This document shows positions 40,059-50,101 of a stretch of DNA of 64,000 nt, piece by piece. Positions within the stretch are counted from its first letter, which is position 1. The number at the start of each line of letters is the position of its first letter. The translations under genes and the position numbers were made by a program. The stretch spans positions 46,951,087 through 47,015,086 of the forward strand of contig OY759216.1 in assembly GCA_963662175.1 (NCBI GenBank), read 5' to 3'. A model generated the notes under the pieces. The model was not told where the DNA came from. It did no database searches and saw only the letters and a list, made by a program, of their open reading frames with translations. Source of the DNA: Aradus depressus. Taxonomy: Eukaryota; Arthropoda; Insecta; Hemiptera; Aradidae.

Positions 40059-40362
40059 AGGGTCGCCAGTAGTTCAGTGGTATGCGTGCTTACTTACTGA
40101 GATCAAGATCGCGGGTTCGAAATATATTTAAACATGCCGTCCTTCGGATGGGACGTTAAGCGATAGTCCCGAGTCTGTTCAGGTACTCACTCGTTAAAGA
40201 CCCCGAACCTAAGTGAATAAAAATTTAGGGTAGGCAAAATTTAGAACTCCCATAGTAAACTCGGGCTCATGTCCTCCAGAGTTACGATAGAGCGCTCTGG
40301 TACTAGGCGATATGATTTTATAGTTAAAGCCCGGGCATGAGTCATAATAACTAACTATATTT
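40059..40362 (+). mobile_element. SINE-1 copy (AACTA-type tail)
   Basis: GAGGGTCGCCAGTAGTTCAG at the head, ATCGCGGGTTCGAAA, a small deletion before GCCGTCCTTCGGATGGGACG, and the tail GAGTCATAATAACTAACTAT. Confidence 0.85.
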
Positions 40363-40639
40363 ATCTAATATTAATTCATTTATTTAAAAATATTTATTTT
40401 TAACAATTGAAGATTTTTCTTTGTTGAAGTATATCAATGTCCTAATGATAGGTTCTTATCTTCTAAGTATGTAGCAACTTTGTGGAGGATATATTCAAAG
40501 GGGCTATTCGATATATTCGATGACTCAGATTCGATAAGTCGATACTTCGGACCGAGTGCGGCTCGCCTATCCGATCAATACTCCCGCCGCTACTCCCATA
40601 GAGCCAAGTTTTTATCGAAATATCAGAGTAAAAAAAAAA

Positions 40640-40915
40640 TATGAAGATCGCGGGTTCGAAACCCGGTCGTGGCCCTTGGGTTTTTTATTTGGGAGGTGAA
40701 AAAATCTTGTGCATGCTATCTTTCGTATTGGGCGGTAAGCGATGGTCTTGAGCCTGTGCGATGTCAGATATTCATTGAAGACCCTGGGTGAATAAATCTA
40801 AGCAGGCAATATTTAGGACTTTTACATTAGATTCGGTTTCATGTGTTCATCAGAGTGACGAAAGATCGCTCTGGTAGTAGGCGATATGAACTCGTTGCAT
40901 GAGACAAACCGCTTA
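40640..40915 (+). mobile_element. SINE-1 copy, 5' truncated and diverged
   Basis: Starts at ATGAAGATCGCGGGTTCGAA, has the full body and ends near GGCGATATGAACTCG. Confidence 0.75.
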
Positions 40916-41207
40916 TATATGAAAAACGTTGCTACTTTCTTAACTCCCGAACGTGATTAGTCGTCCAATATTACAGGAAATAAATAAATCCATTTTAATA
41001 ATAAATGATAAATTCATAAAATTGTAATAGGAAACCATATATAAAATAAGAATGTGGGAAGAATTCTAAAACTTTTTGGAACTCGTCGGACATAATGAGA
41101 CCCGTCAGAGGAGTTCCAGACGACATAAATAATATTTATATACATCAGAATCTGTTCTAGAAGAAATGGCATTCTTACAGCCTTAATAACCAAACGAAGC
41201 TTATGTA

Positions 41208-41345
41208 ACTAGCTGAATGCCCGGCGTTGTTCGGGAGTAACTCTGTGCCTTATAACTTATATTTGATCCTATCAAAAATATGAATGTAACGTCAAGAAAG
41301 TACTAGAAAGTTGGCCATTTTGGATTTCGTCGTAGTTAACAGGGC
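41208..41345 (+). repeat. CCCGGCGTTG-type dispersed repeat, start only
   Basis: ACTAGCTGAATGCCCGGCGT then TGTTCGGGAGTAACTCTG. It has the same CCCG/CGGG-bounded opening as the copies at 42712 and 44788. Confidence 0.5.
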
Positions 41346-41432
41346 ACATCCACAAACAGTTGTCATTTTATGAAAATGAATTACAGTAAAACATCGATAT
41401 AACGTTCCTCGAGTGGACATGAGAGATGCGCG

Positions 41433-41595
41433 AGGGCGCCGGTAGCTCAGTGGTATGCATGCTTGTCTTCTGAGCTCAAGATCGTGGGTTCGCTTAGCAC
41501 TTAAGCACGCCCTCCTTCGGATGGGACGTTAAGCGATGGTCCCGAACCTGAGCAATGTCAGGTACTTGTTAAAGACCCCTGCCCTAAGTGAAGGG
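41433..41595 (+). mobile_element. SINE-1 copy, truncated
   Basis: GAGGGCGCCGGTAGCTCAGT at the head, then a deletion to TTAAGCACGCCCTCCTTCGG, ending at AAAGACCCCTGCCCTAAGTG. Confidence 0.85.
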
Positions 41596-41740
41596 GAAGG
41601 GGTGTTCTGGAGTGGGGCTCAACTCAAAAACGGTTATAACTGCCGATGTAATAAATTTGTCGGTACAAAATTTAGTGTGAGGATTTAGAAGCCCCTATAT
41701 CAGTCAACTATTGACTATTAGCGGAGCCTCTACCAAGTCA
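41596..41740 (+). repeat. Family P repeat fragment
   Basis: GGGGCTCAACTCAAAAACGG, TGCCGATGTAATAAATTTGTC and AAAATTTAGTGTGAGGATTT. A further piece with the 3' end lies at 42165..42260. Confidence 0.65.
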
Positions 41741-42165
41741 ACCATTGATTACACTACGTAACACAATTTGACTAAGTTTTTGTTTATCTTAGTTTTTTAG
41801 GGTTTATTGCTGAATTTGATGATGCTGATTATGAATGTACAAGTAGTTTTTCTAGTAGTGTCAACATTGGCTGTGTTAATAAATTTTTCAATTTTCTTAA
41901 AAGCTACTAATATTACATGTTTATTTAATATAACTAGAGTCCTTTTGAAGAAATCTAACATACAGTACCTCAAGAATAATTCTTATAAATAAGAATAATA
42001 TCAATTATTGATAGGGATAAGAGCAAAAATATTGAATAACATTGAATCTTCATACAACAATAGTGTCTTTTAAAAATGTACACGAGAACGGCCTTTCCTC
42101 TTTATTTTTTTCTGACCCCACTGCACCCACTATACCCCATACATATATAACGTCCCTGATAATAT
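41740..42165. other. Non-coding stretch
   Basis: A 61-codon frame at 41807..41992 begins with TTG and is hydrophobic; nothing recognised. Confidence 0.35.
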
Positions 42166-42272
42166 AATTATTAGCCAAAACTGGTTTTGGAGGGGGAGCG
42201 AATTGTTAATTGATTAATTCATTGTGAGGAAGAACATTGGCGGTGATATTCGGTGTATTCACCAGGTCTCCT

Positions 42273-42300
42273 CCCCCCCCCCCCCCCCCCCCCCCCCCCC
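42273..42300 (+). repeat. Poly-C tract, 28 bp
   Basis: Uninterrupted C run just after a family P 3' end. Confidence 0.95.
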
Positions 42301-42309
42301 GCCATCTCC

Positions 42310-42660
42310 CCCACCCACACCCATGGATCCGCACCTGATGTCTTATATAGGGTGGCTGTAAATGACAAGTTTGAAGGGGTTGTGGAGTGGTTGGTAGACT
42401 GTTGACAGTTAAACGGTTCATTTAACCAAGATGTGCCTTGAGGTCTGTATACTTCTTTCACTGAACAGAACAGCAAGCAAGCAGTCTCTGTGTCTTCAAG
42501 TGGACGGCGCTCTTCTTTACCAAGAGGGTCCCCCAAGGCTGCTTGTTACACTTGTATCAGCGGTTGACGAGTGCGCCGGTGTGAACGCACGGGCAGGTAT
42601 GTGCCAAAATCGATAAGATAGCGTTCGAATGTAGGACGGCTAGTAGAAGGAGACGGCGTA
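42310..42660. other. GC-richer stretch of unknown origin
   Basis: Balanced composition and a 61-codon plus-strand frame (MCLEVCILLSLN...) followed by GGTATGTG, which could be a donor. I do not recognise it. It may be an exon fragment, a LINE piece or chance. Confidence 0.25.
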
Positions 42661-42924
42661 GTCAGGGCTTCAATCCTTCATAAACTATGTTTTTATTGCA
42701 TATTTAAAAATTGCAGGATTACCCGGCGTTGCTCGGTTAATAACAGCTGATTTGTAACTCCCTTCACCTTCTACCTGTTTGGATCGGGATTTTAAGGATG
42801 TTACATATGAAATCATATAGATATATATTCTCAAAAACATGGTCCATTAATTTACAAATAATGAGCGAAAATATTTTTCTCAAGGTATAACGAGTCTCTT
42901 ACTCAGTTCCTTACAAGAAGAAGA

Positions 42925-43645
42925 CGTCGGTGAATCACAGAGAATGTACTTCCCCAGCACGAATCAATCAATTAAGTTTTCGCTCTCCTAATACCAATAG
43001 ACCGTTATAATCAAGAGTTAATTTACACAGAGACTTCTGAATCTTCATATTAAATTTAGTAATGACCCATTTATTAAGTTTTAGGATTTTTGAGTTGAAT
43101 CCCACTCCTCCTATTTATTTATTTCCTTTGGCCGATTTGGCTAAAAATTATTTGTATAATATTGTCGTTCTCTTGAGCTTTTTAGTTTACACATATATCT
43201 TTTTTTTTTCTTTGGCTTTATGTTCGATGCATATTAGTCATGTCACTGTGTTATCTCATTATTTACAACATCCATGGCCCCGGGAGGTAGTTCTATCTAC
43301 GAAATAAAACTCACTCCCGGACGGGATTCGAACTCGTAAACTATGGTGAGACCTTGCGTCTAAAGCCCTACACTCTAGCCCGCACGACCACCATGGCCTG
43401 AGTGTCCTCTCCTTTCCCTTTGGTCGATTTGTTTCAAAATCGATATGTGTCGCCCTTGTGGGGTTCTAGATACACAAATTTCGTGTCGATACATTGAGCT
43501 ACATCGTGTTCACAGACTGAGTGAGAGACAAAGAATTTTTTTTTTTCATTTTTGGAATCAGGGGATCGGAACAAATAGACAACGTATATTTTCTGATTGT
43601 TTACAAAACTTCCCGTATACTTTATATATCTGAGAAAGTAATAAG
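42925..43645 (-). repeat. Family P repeat split by SINE-2
   Basis: Reverse copy from the 3' end (GTCGGTGAATCACAGAGAAT, GTACTTCCCCAGCACG) to the decayed 5' palindrome (CCCGTATACTTTATATATCTG). The SINE-2 at 43213..43398 sits in the middle. Confidence 0.72.
43213..43398 (-). mobile_element. SINE-2 copy
   Basis: Reverse copy ending GCCATGGTGGTCGTGCGGGC, with GAGTTCGAATCCCGTCCGGG (B box). Confidence 0.82.
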
Positions 43646-43712
43646 TTGTGAATACCTAGTATGAAAATTCGCTCACTTTAGATTTCTTCTTAGTACATGG
43701 ACTTCTTCTTTC

Positions 43713-43855
43713 TACTTCCCCAGCTATGCGATTTATAGGGGAAGTTATGTAATCTGTCAGAAATTTCGCCGGAATTTCATTTTTTCCGACACCCTGACAT
43801 TCCAAAAGTGGAAAGAAAAATTTTGTGTGTGTCTATGAACTATTATATATACTTG
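43713..43855 (+). repeat. Family P repeat, 5' part
   Basis: CTACTTCCCCAGCTATGCGA, ATAGGGGAAGTTATGTAATC, TCCGACACCCTGACATTCC. Confidence 0.72.
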
Positions 43856-44095
43856 TGAGAGTTGTGACTCAGATGGGATAGGATATCGGTCCTCATCCAT
43901 TGTTAGTTTTTTAGATAGTTATTTAAATTTTGTAAGTTTTATTCATTAAATCATTTTAATTACCTATGTTATTTTCAAAATTATTTTATCAGACTGCCTG
44001 ATGATGAGGGCAACCTCGAAAGCCGGCTAGTAAATATTAATAAAATCTGTGAGAGATCAGACTATATTTTATTTTACAACCTGTGAAATTATGTA
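43856..44095 (+). mobile_element. PLE family A terminal repeat, single copy
   Basis: Begins with GTTGTGACTCAGATGGGATA, as at the centre of the 34219..34710 palindrome, and ends TTTTACAACCTGTG. It carries the best-preserved family A core with a GCAA tetraloop. Confidence 0.72.
43998..44029 (+). ncRNA. Hammerhead-like motif (family A)
   Basis: CTGATGA, extra T, GAGG-GCAA-CCTC (GNRA loop), GAAA (44018..44021), GCCGGC, T, A. Stem I could form three pairs (TGC with GTA) including one G-U. Confidence 0.5.
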
Positions 44096-44299
44096 TACTA
44101 TACTAATATGGTCAAATATGTTTATGAGATAACGAAGATTGGTTTCCTCCCATTCTCGGGATTAAAGAGGAAATTCTTTTTATTTATATAATCCTCCAAA
44201 GTCTTGAAAAATTAAATTTAAAAAACCCCTGACATAAAAATTTTTTTTTTGTTTATTCATTTTTTTCTGAAACCTTGGTGGGGAGAGCTTTTTTTTGGA

Positions 44300-44525
44300 G
44301 GGGGGGCTTGGCTTTATAAACATTTGAGCTCAAACTCTACACAGGCACTGATGAAACCTGAAGATCTTGGAAATGGCATACCCGATTTAGAAGAACCATC
44401 TCGCAAATACAAGCTTTTGAAACAAAAAACCACTTTGAACTCGGTTGTAGTTACGGTCCCTCAGACAGACACACACACAGACAAAGGCTTCAAACTTATA
44501 ACAGCCCTTCTTTTGCGTCGGGGGT
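44300..44525 (-). repeat. Dispersed repeat containing CCCCGACGCAAAAGAAGGGC
   Basis: On the minus strand CCCCGACGCAAAAGAAGGGC is followed by TGTTATAAGTTTGAAGCC and a TGTGTGTCTGTCTG stretch. I recall this arrangement from other arthropod repeats. Its class is not clear. Confidence 0.45.
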
Positions 44526-44906
44526 TAATAAAATAAAATAAAAAAGTAAAAAAACAACTGTCATATTTATTGAAAATTATTGATCGATTGATCATACAAT
44601 TTTTTGAGTATAAAAAAAAAAATTGAAAATTACGGTAAAATAGTTTAAAAAATAAGTTGCGGCTAAATTTCAGAAAAGTACTTGTGCTTTGCTGAAAATC
44701 CCTTCGGTCGCAACACAAAATTCGGTACGAAGTTATCGGTATTGATCCCCTGCTAGGGATGCGATTTCCGGGGTTGCTCTTATATAGGTAAACTAACAGG
44801 TTACACGGCTTCGCCCGAAAAAATAGGTTAGTAACGTTATCAGCCCGGTTAGTAACTTGAAGTGGAAGTTGAAATGTTCAATGATTCTGAGACGGGTAGT
44901 TTGTCA

Positions 44907-44926
44907 CCCCCCCCCCCCCCCCCCCC
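44907..44926 (+). repeat. Poly-C tract, 20 bp
   Basis: Uninterrupted C run, followed by further C-rich sequence. Confidence 0.95.
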
Positions 44927-45091
44927 TCCCCCCCTCCCTCTCCCTTATCATAAGTGGAAATTTCTGATACTAGTAATACTATCTAGAACGATGTTCTACT
45001 CAACTAATCAAAATTCAATTCAAAACTCGAATCCCATATTAGCAACGCTTTCCTCTCCTCCACCTCAATTTACACAGACATCCATAATGCA

Positions 45092-45661
45092 AAGTTTTAG
45101 AAACGTTAAATATTGCTTTTGGTGAGTTTGCTATGAGTGAAACTAGGGTTTACGAGTGGTTTCAAGAAGGCCGTGAAGACGTTGAAGATGACGAGCTCCC
45201 TGGACGCCCCAGCACGTTTAGTGCACCATGAGTTCTTGTCACAAGCTCAAACGATCAATAAGAAGTACTGCCTACAAGTTCAACGCCGTTTGCATGAAGC
45301 AATCCGAAAAAAAAAACGCCCGGATTTGTGGCAAAACAATTCATGGCTTTTACACCACGATAATGCACCTGCTCACACTTCATTGCTTGTTCGTAAATTT
45401 TTGACCAAAAACAGCACTTTAATGATGCCCCAGCCTCCATGTTCGCCAGACATGGCTGCGTGTGACTTTTCTGTTCCCAACAATAAAGAGAACCTTAAAG
45501 CGCATCGCTGAGAGAGCTAAATGCTATCCCAAAGATCGAGTTCCAGAAGTGTTTAATATCTAATGGGGACTATTTTGAAGGGGATAAAATTGATGTAGCC
45601 GAATAAATAAAATTCTTTTAAAAAACGAAAATTCCCGTTGTTTTTTGAACACACCTCGTAC
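45092..45661 (+). mobile_element. Mariner-like element, internally deleted, right end intact
   Basis: Contains pieces of a mariner (DD34D) transposase, then ATTCCCGTTG and the right terminal repeat ending GAACACACCTCG next to TA. The left terminal repeat was not found. The end matches the inverted one at 63885..64000, including the GACTATTTTGAAGGGGATA and GAATAAATAAAATT segments. Confidence 0.82.
45095..45511 (+). pseudogene. Mariner transposase remnant
   Basis: The first frame gives MSETRVYEWFQEGREDVEDD and ELPGRPST, the end of the N-terminal DNA-binding region. After an internal deletion a second frame gives EFLSQAQTINKKYCLQVQRR, WLLHHDNAPAHTS (second catalytic Asp) and PPCSPDMAACDFS (third Asp). 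The segment with the first catalytic Asp is missing and the frames do not connect, so it is dead. Mariner transposases cut and paste DNA at TA sites. Confidence 0.85.
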
Positions 45662-45949
45662 ACACGGATAGACAAAATTACAGATTAGATATAAAGACAG
45701 ATTCTTTTTGAAGTTTATCTGCTATAGATAGGTATCTGCTGTCATGGATTTTGTTTTGTTCAACTTTTAGAGAACGGCTGTTTCTTATCCGACTTGCTTC
45801 ACTTCTACAATCACTGCTCAGCTTCCTTTAGATAAAGCGTGAAGATATATATCCTATGTCTGTCCCAACGGTGAAAGAATCGGTTAAGTAGTTTTCGAGG
45901 TTATCTCAAATACACAAACTATTTATATATTAGTATATATATGCAAAAA

Positions 45950-46340
45950 AAGGTGGTCTGTTTGTTGGGCTAGGCTCGGACGGGGGGGGACCGCCGGCTG
46001 ACCTACCATTCCTCTCTCCGATTATGTATTCCGGAGCAGGCCTTCACCTCCAGAGAGGTCCCCCCTTGTCTTGTTGTCCTCTATGAATGGGAGGCTATAT
46101 GTCAGTGCAGAGCTACTACAGACCACATCAGCTCGATACACCTGTTGAGTCTCTCTCCTCATCCCTACCCTCCCCGGCTTCTCACTCCCGCCTCTCCATC
46201 TCTCCTTTCATTTCATTAACACATCCCCCCCTCCTTGCTCCTGTCACTCCACAGACAGTAAGTCACCATCCTGTTGTATCTTCCTATCTCTCTCTGTCTA
46301 GTCCCACATCTGACATCAAATTATATGTAAATAAATAAAT
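45950..46340 (+). other. GC-richer stretch, possibly a LINE 3' UTR
   Basis: CT-rich, more GC than the surroundings, ending TATATGTAAATAAATAAATG. The 83-codon frame (46087..46338) is Ser/Pro-rich and not recognised. Confidence 0.25.
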
Positions 46341-46554
46341 GAAAAATAGTCGCAGGAAATGAACCATTTGAATAAGAGAAAAAACAGTCGTATAATGAAA
46401 TGACAATGAATTAACTTTTCCACTTTAAATAATGAAAACAAATTTATATAATAAATAATAAAATAAAAGAGGCGCTCACCTGATCAGCTTTCTCTGTTAA
46501 TTTCCGTTATGTTTACAGTTACGCTAATATTTCACGCCATAAGTACAACCACTA

Positions 46555-46573
46555 CCCCCCCCCCCCCCCCCCC
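46555..46573 (+). repeat. Poly-C tract, 19 bp
   Basis: Uninterrupted C run. Confidence 0.95.
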
Positions 46574-46639
46574 TCCCCTAGCGTTATACTACTTCACTGC
46601 TTGAGAGCAAGCAAACAACTGACGAGCGTCTTCGGGCGA

Positions 46640-46946
46640 CAGCTATATAGCTGTGCTACAACAAAAAACGCGCTTCCAGTCTGGCTAAATAGCTCAGCTG
46701 CATAGTTCCCTTTGATCTTATCGACAACCGATGGGAAACTCATTTCCAGCTATATAGCTCTGGAATTGAACTACATATATAGCTGTTTGTTGCGGAGGCC
46801 CAGGTTCTACAAGGATCGTAGCTCCAGGGAAAGTAGAGTAAAGTAAGTATATAGCTGTTTTCGAGTGGCGTTTTCAAAAACTTGTAGCACAGCTATATAT
46901 AGCTCGGCTACATAGCTGTTTTGCTACATAGTGTAAACGCGGCATT
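46640..46946. mobile_element. Repeat built of AGCTATATAGCT palindromes, DNA-transposon-like end
   Basis: The palindrome AGCTATATAGCT or close variants (CAGCTATATAGCTG, AGCTATATATAGCT, CATATATAGCTG) occur at least six times in 300 bp. The right end reads GCTACATAGTGTAAACGCGG then CATTA, a terminus I associate with non-autonomous DNA transposons. The left end was not found. Confidence 0.5.
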
Positions 46947-47045
46947 AGCTAGTTTATAATTAAATTGAAAAACTGAATAGTAAATACTAAACAAATGACT
47001 TTTAAACCAATTGACTAGAGGGGCAAAAAAAAAAAAACTGTTCGA

Positions 47046-47067
47046 CCCCCCCCCCCCCCCCCCCCCC
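47046..47067 (+). repeat. Poly-C tract, 22 bp
   Basis: Uninterrupted C run preceded by a 13-A run. Confidence 0.95.
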
Positions 47068-47265
47068 GCTCTCGTAGTATTTTACGGCAATGTCTGTAGA
47101 GGTAAACCGAGAAATTCTGATGGAACCTTATCTGGTGAAGTTGAGCTTGGTGTGGGGTTGGAGTATTATAAAATCGATATGTGTGTTGGTATTTCGGCTC
47201 TAGTGGCAATAGATGTCAAACTACCGGTAAACCGGGGGCTGGATATGGCGGAGCGGCTCAATACT

Positions 47266-47402
47266 GGGTTCTTTAACGAGTACCTGACATCCTACAGGCT
47301 CGGGACCATAGCTTAACGTCTCATCCGAAGGACGGCGTGCTGAATTTTTTTCTTCTTATTTAAACAACTTAAGGGCCTCGGCCGGATTTCGTACCGACCG
47401 GG
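47266..47402 (-). mobile_element. SINE-1 fragment
   Basis: TTCTTTAACGAGTACCTGAC to GGCCTCGGCCGGATTTCG; both ends missing. Confidence 0.75.
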
Positions 47403-47484
47403 GGAGGATCTCGAAAAATGTAAACGTAACGCAATAAATCTATACGTTTTCATTATCTCACTCGGTATCTATTCAGATTTAGTT

Positions 47485-47710
47485 AGTTATTGTGACTCAT
47501 GCTCGGGCTTTAACTACGAGGTTCTTATCGCCTACTACCAGATCACTCTGGAGCACAAGAGTCCAACTCTACTATGGGAGTCCTACATTTTGCCTACCCA
47601 GGTTTAGTTATTAAGGTTAGGGAGTCTTTAACAAGTACCTGACATCGTCCCATCAAAGGACGGTGTGCTCAACGGTTTTTTTCCTCCCAGATATAAAAAT
47701 CTAACGAGCT
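47485..47710 (-). mobile_element. SINE-1 copy, 5' head missing
   Basis: From TTATTGTGACTCATGCTCGG to CCTCCCAGATATAAAAATCT. Confidence 0.78.
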
Positions 47711-48375
47711 TTATTATTGGTAGTTTGAAATATTATTAGTTATATTGATTATATACCTATTTAGTAATTATCATTTTGAAGTAGTTCCATTTCTGAATAC
47801 AAACGAAACGTAATAGAATAATGTCTGGGTAGATATATTCAGAAAATGAAAAAAAAAAAATCATGATTTGACCTTTATTTTATACTTCTGAAATTCATTT
47901 CTTCCTGATTTCAAATTGGCATTACTGGATATAAGAAAATCACTTTTAGTATTGCCCCGAAACTACAATGAAACATAAACCCGCATTTAAACATTGTTTC
48001 ATGTGATTGGCTTTCTTATACTCAGTAATGCTAGTTGGAAATGAAGGAGAAATGGTTTTGTGATGGCTGTAAAATGTCTATGTTACATCAATTTTTTTTT
48101 TTGTTATCCTGGTAATAAAAATTGCTACTTGATCTCCCTCAATGATGTTTCATCTGTTGACGTGCAATAAGAAGAAGTGAGAAGAATTTTTAGCCAGAAA
48201 TAGCGAAAGGGGTTCAGCTGTCTCCGCCCCTTTTTGGATACGCCTCTGGGTTCATTTTGTTTCCTTTTCGTTATGCCCGCTCCTCTCCAGAAATAGGTTA
48301 CCAACTCTTGCGCTTCTCAATGCCTACAACAACGGTTCGTCCAATGTGCAGCAAGAATTACTTTTCCTCTTTCTC
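47711..48375. other. Non-coding stretch
   Basis: Mostly AT-rich, nothing recognised. An inverted pair of GCATTACTG/TATAAGAAA segments lies near 47920 and 48010. Confidence 0.35.
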
Positions 48376-48402
48376 AGCTATATATAGTATGGGGAAGTTA
48401 TA

Positions 48403-48738
48403 GGTTAGGTTAGGTTTTATGACTCATGCCCGGACTTTAAATACGAGGTCATATCGCCTACTACCAGAGCTCTTTTTCGTCACTCTGGTACACATGAGCC
48501 CGACTCTACTGTGGGAGTCCTAAATTTTGCCTACCCTAAATTTTTATTCTCTCGTTAAAGGCCCCTACGAGTACCTTGATATCGTACAGGCTCGGGATAA
48601 CGTCCCATCCGAAGGACGGCGTGCTCAAGTTTATTTTACCTCCCAGATAAAATAAACTAAACGCCTCGGTCGGGTTTCGAACCCACGATCTTGAGCTCAG
48701 AAGACAAGCACGCATACTACTGAGCTATCGGCGCGCTC
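48403..48738 (-). mobile_element. SINE-1 copy with 13-bp TSD, inside family P palindrome
   Basis: Flanked by TGGGGAAGTTATA at 48390..48402 and 48739..48751, which fixes the element ends: GAGCGCGC at the 5' side and the (CCTAA) tail at the 3' side. The target is the 5' palindrome of a family P repeat. Confidence 0.93.
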
Positions 48739-48962
48739 TGGGGAAGTTATATAACGGGCACAATATGTAGATTTAGTGCTTCCTCCAGAATTTCGTGTTT
48801 TACTGCCTTTTTTTTTTTTTTTTTTTTTCAAAAAATTGCGAAACAATATCTGTCCATTAACTTGATAACATGAAAAAATGGCAATGTACTTCCTCAACGC
48901 GAAATGGTCAAGTAAGTGTTTGCTCTCCATCTGAAACCAATTTAGTTGGTTAGTTATTATGA

Positions 48963-49476
48963 TTTGACAACAAAATGACTTATATACAACGCAATACTCA
49001 AACCTATGTGGACTTACGGACTTGAACTCTGGGGTTCTGCCAAGGCTTCCAATCTCCAGCGCATCCAATCCCTTCAATCCAAAATCCTTCGTACAATAGC
49101 CAATGCTCCTTACTACGTCTCCAATAAAACTCTTCACACTGACCTTAACGTACCTTTTGTCACCGAAGTCGCTAAATCCAAATATAAAAAATTATTTTCC
49201 CTTCTTAGTTCCCACAATAATCCTCTAGTCCGTGCCCTCCATTCTGCCATACTTCCCCAACGACGGCTTAAGCGTCAATGGCCTAGAGACCTCCTGAGCA
49301 GAAGTAGTGACAGTGACAGTGATTAGCTATAAACGAGAGAAAAACAATGACTAGTGTCACCACTGGGTGATTTCTCCCCACATGACATTTTGACATTGCC
49401 ATTATCTCTTTATTAGCATATTTTTTTGTTGTATATATTTTTATACAGTTGTAAATATCTCGTAAATAAAAAAAAA
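48963..49476 (+). mobile_element. 5'-truncated Jockey-clade LINE, inserted in a SINE-1, with TSD
   Basis: Flanked by AGTTATTATGA at 48952..48962 and 49477..49487. It ends in TCGTAAATAAA and A-rich sequence. It carries the C-terminus of ORF2 and a short 3' UTR. The target-site sequence is the 3' tail of a minus-strand SINE-1, most of which continues at 49477. Confidence 0.85.
48979..49326 (+). pseudogene. Jockey-clade ORF2 C-terminus
   Basis: The frame upstream of the first ATG is also open: LIYNAILKPMWTYGLELWGS, then LQRIQSLQSKILRTIANAPY, YVSNKTLHTDLNVPFV. This is the typical post-palm region of Jockey reverse transcriptases (KP-x-WTYG-x-x-LWG, then Q-x-x-x-LR-x-I-x-NAP-x-YV-x-N-x-x-x-H-x-DL). 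It ends with an SDSDSD tail and TAG. Truncated, so not functional. Confidence 0.87.
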
Positions 49477-49665
49477 AGTTATTATGACTCATGCCCGGGT
49501 TTTAACTACGAGGTCTAAATTCTAAATTTTGCCTATCTATGGTAGGGGTAGGGGTCACCTATGGTAGGGGTCTTTAACGGGTACCTGACATCGCACAGGC
49601 TCGGGACCATTGCTTAACATCCCGCCCAAAAGACGTGCTCAAGCACTCTACCTCAGAGCTCTATC
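49477..49665 (-). mobile_element. SINE-1 copy, split by the Jockey LINE
   Basis: Continues from AGTTATTATGACTCATGCCC; its terminal bases also lie at 48950..48962 on the other side of the LINE. The body is decayed with a GGTAGGGGTAGGGG duplication, and the tRNA-like head is lost. Confidence 0.8.
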
Positions 49666-49748
49666 CATTTGGTTGAAAATTATTAGGTGTCCTTACTCCT
49701 TAACTTCAGAATCATAATGATAAATTTCGTGTTTATATATCCATTACA

Positions 49749-50094
49749 GAGGGCGCCGGTAGCTCAGTGGTATGCGTGCTTGACTTCTGAGCTCAAGGTT
49801 GTGGGTTCGTAGCCCGACCGAGGCCCTTAGTTTATTTTATCTGGGAGGTAAAATAAACTTAAGCACGCCGTCCTTCGGATGGGACGTTAAGCGATGGTCC
49901 CGAGCCTGTACGATGTCAGGTACTCGTTAAAGACCCCTACCCTAGATGAATAAAAATTTAGGGTAGGCAAAATTTAGGACTCCCACAGTAGAGTCGGGCT
50001 CATGTCCACCAGAGTGACGAATGAGCGCTCTGGTAGTAGGCGATATGACCTCGTAGTTAAAGCCCGGGCATGAGTCATAAAACCTAACCTAACC
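49749..50094 (+). mobile_element. SINE-1 reference copy, full length, with 13-bp TSD
   Basis: A tRNA-derived SINE of 346 bp. Head GAGGGCGCCGGTAGCTCAGT with a perfect RNA polymerase III A box (TAGCTCAGTGG); the B-box region is GGGTTCGTAGCCC (consensus of other copies GGTTCGAAACC). The body has GCACGCCGTCCTTCGGATGG, CGAGCCTGTACGATGTCAGG, AATTTAGGACTCCCACAGTA, CGGGCTCATGTCCACCAGAG and GGCGATATGACCTCGTAGTT. The tail is CATAAAACCTAACCTAACC. The TSD is TATATCCATTACA: left copy 49736..49748, right copy split by the LTR element (50095..50101 plus 55248..55253). No coding capacity; it must use LINE machinery in trans. Confidence 0.95.
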
Positions 50095-50101
50095 TATATC
50101 C

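Larger units (their letters stand above)
44788..45946 (+). repeat. CCCGGCG-type dispersed repeat interrupted by mariner
   Basis: Starts AACTAACAGGTTACACGGCT then TCGCCCG. Ends AAGTAGTTTTCGAGGTTATC, CAAATACACAAACTATTT and TATTAGTATATAT, the same terminus as 12656..13247. A mariner remnant (45092..45661) and a 20-C run lie inside. Confidence 0.5.

Noticed and set aside
49749..49825. Functional tRNA genes at SINE-1 heads
   Set aside because: A and B boxes are tRNA-like, but the heads are always joined to the same ~270-bp body and lack a proper acceptor stem closure, so they are SINE promoters.
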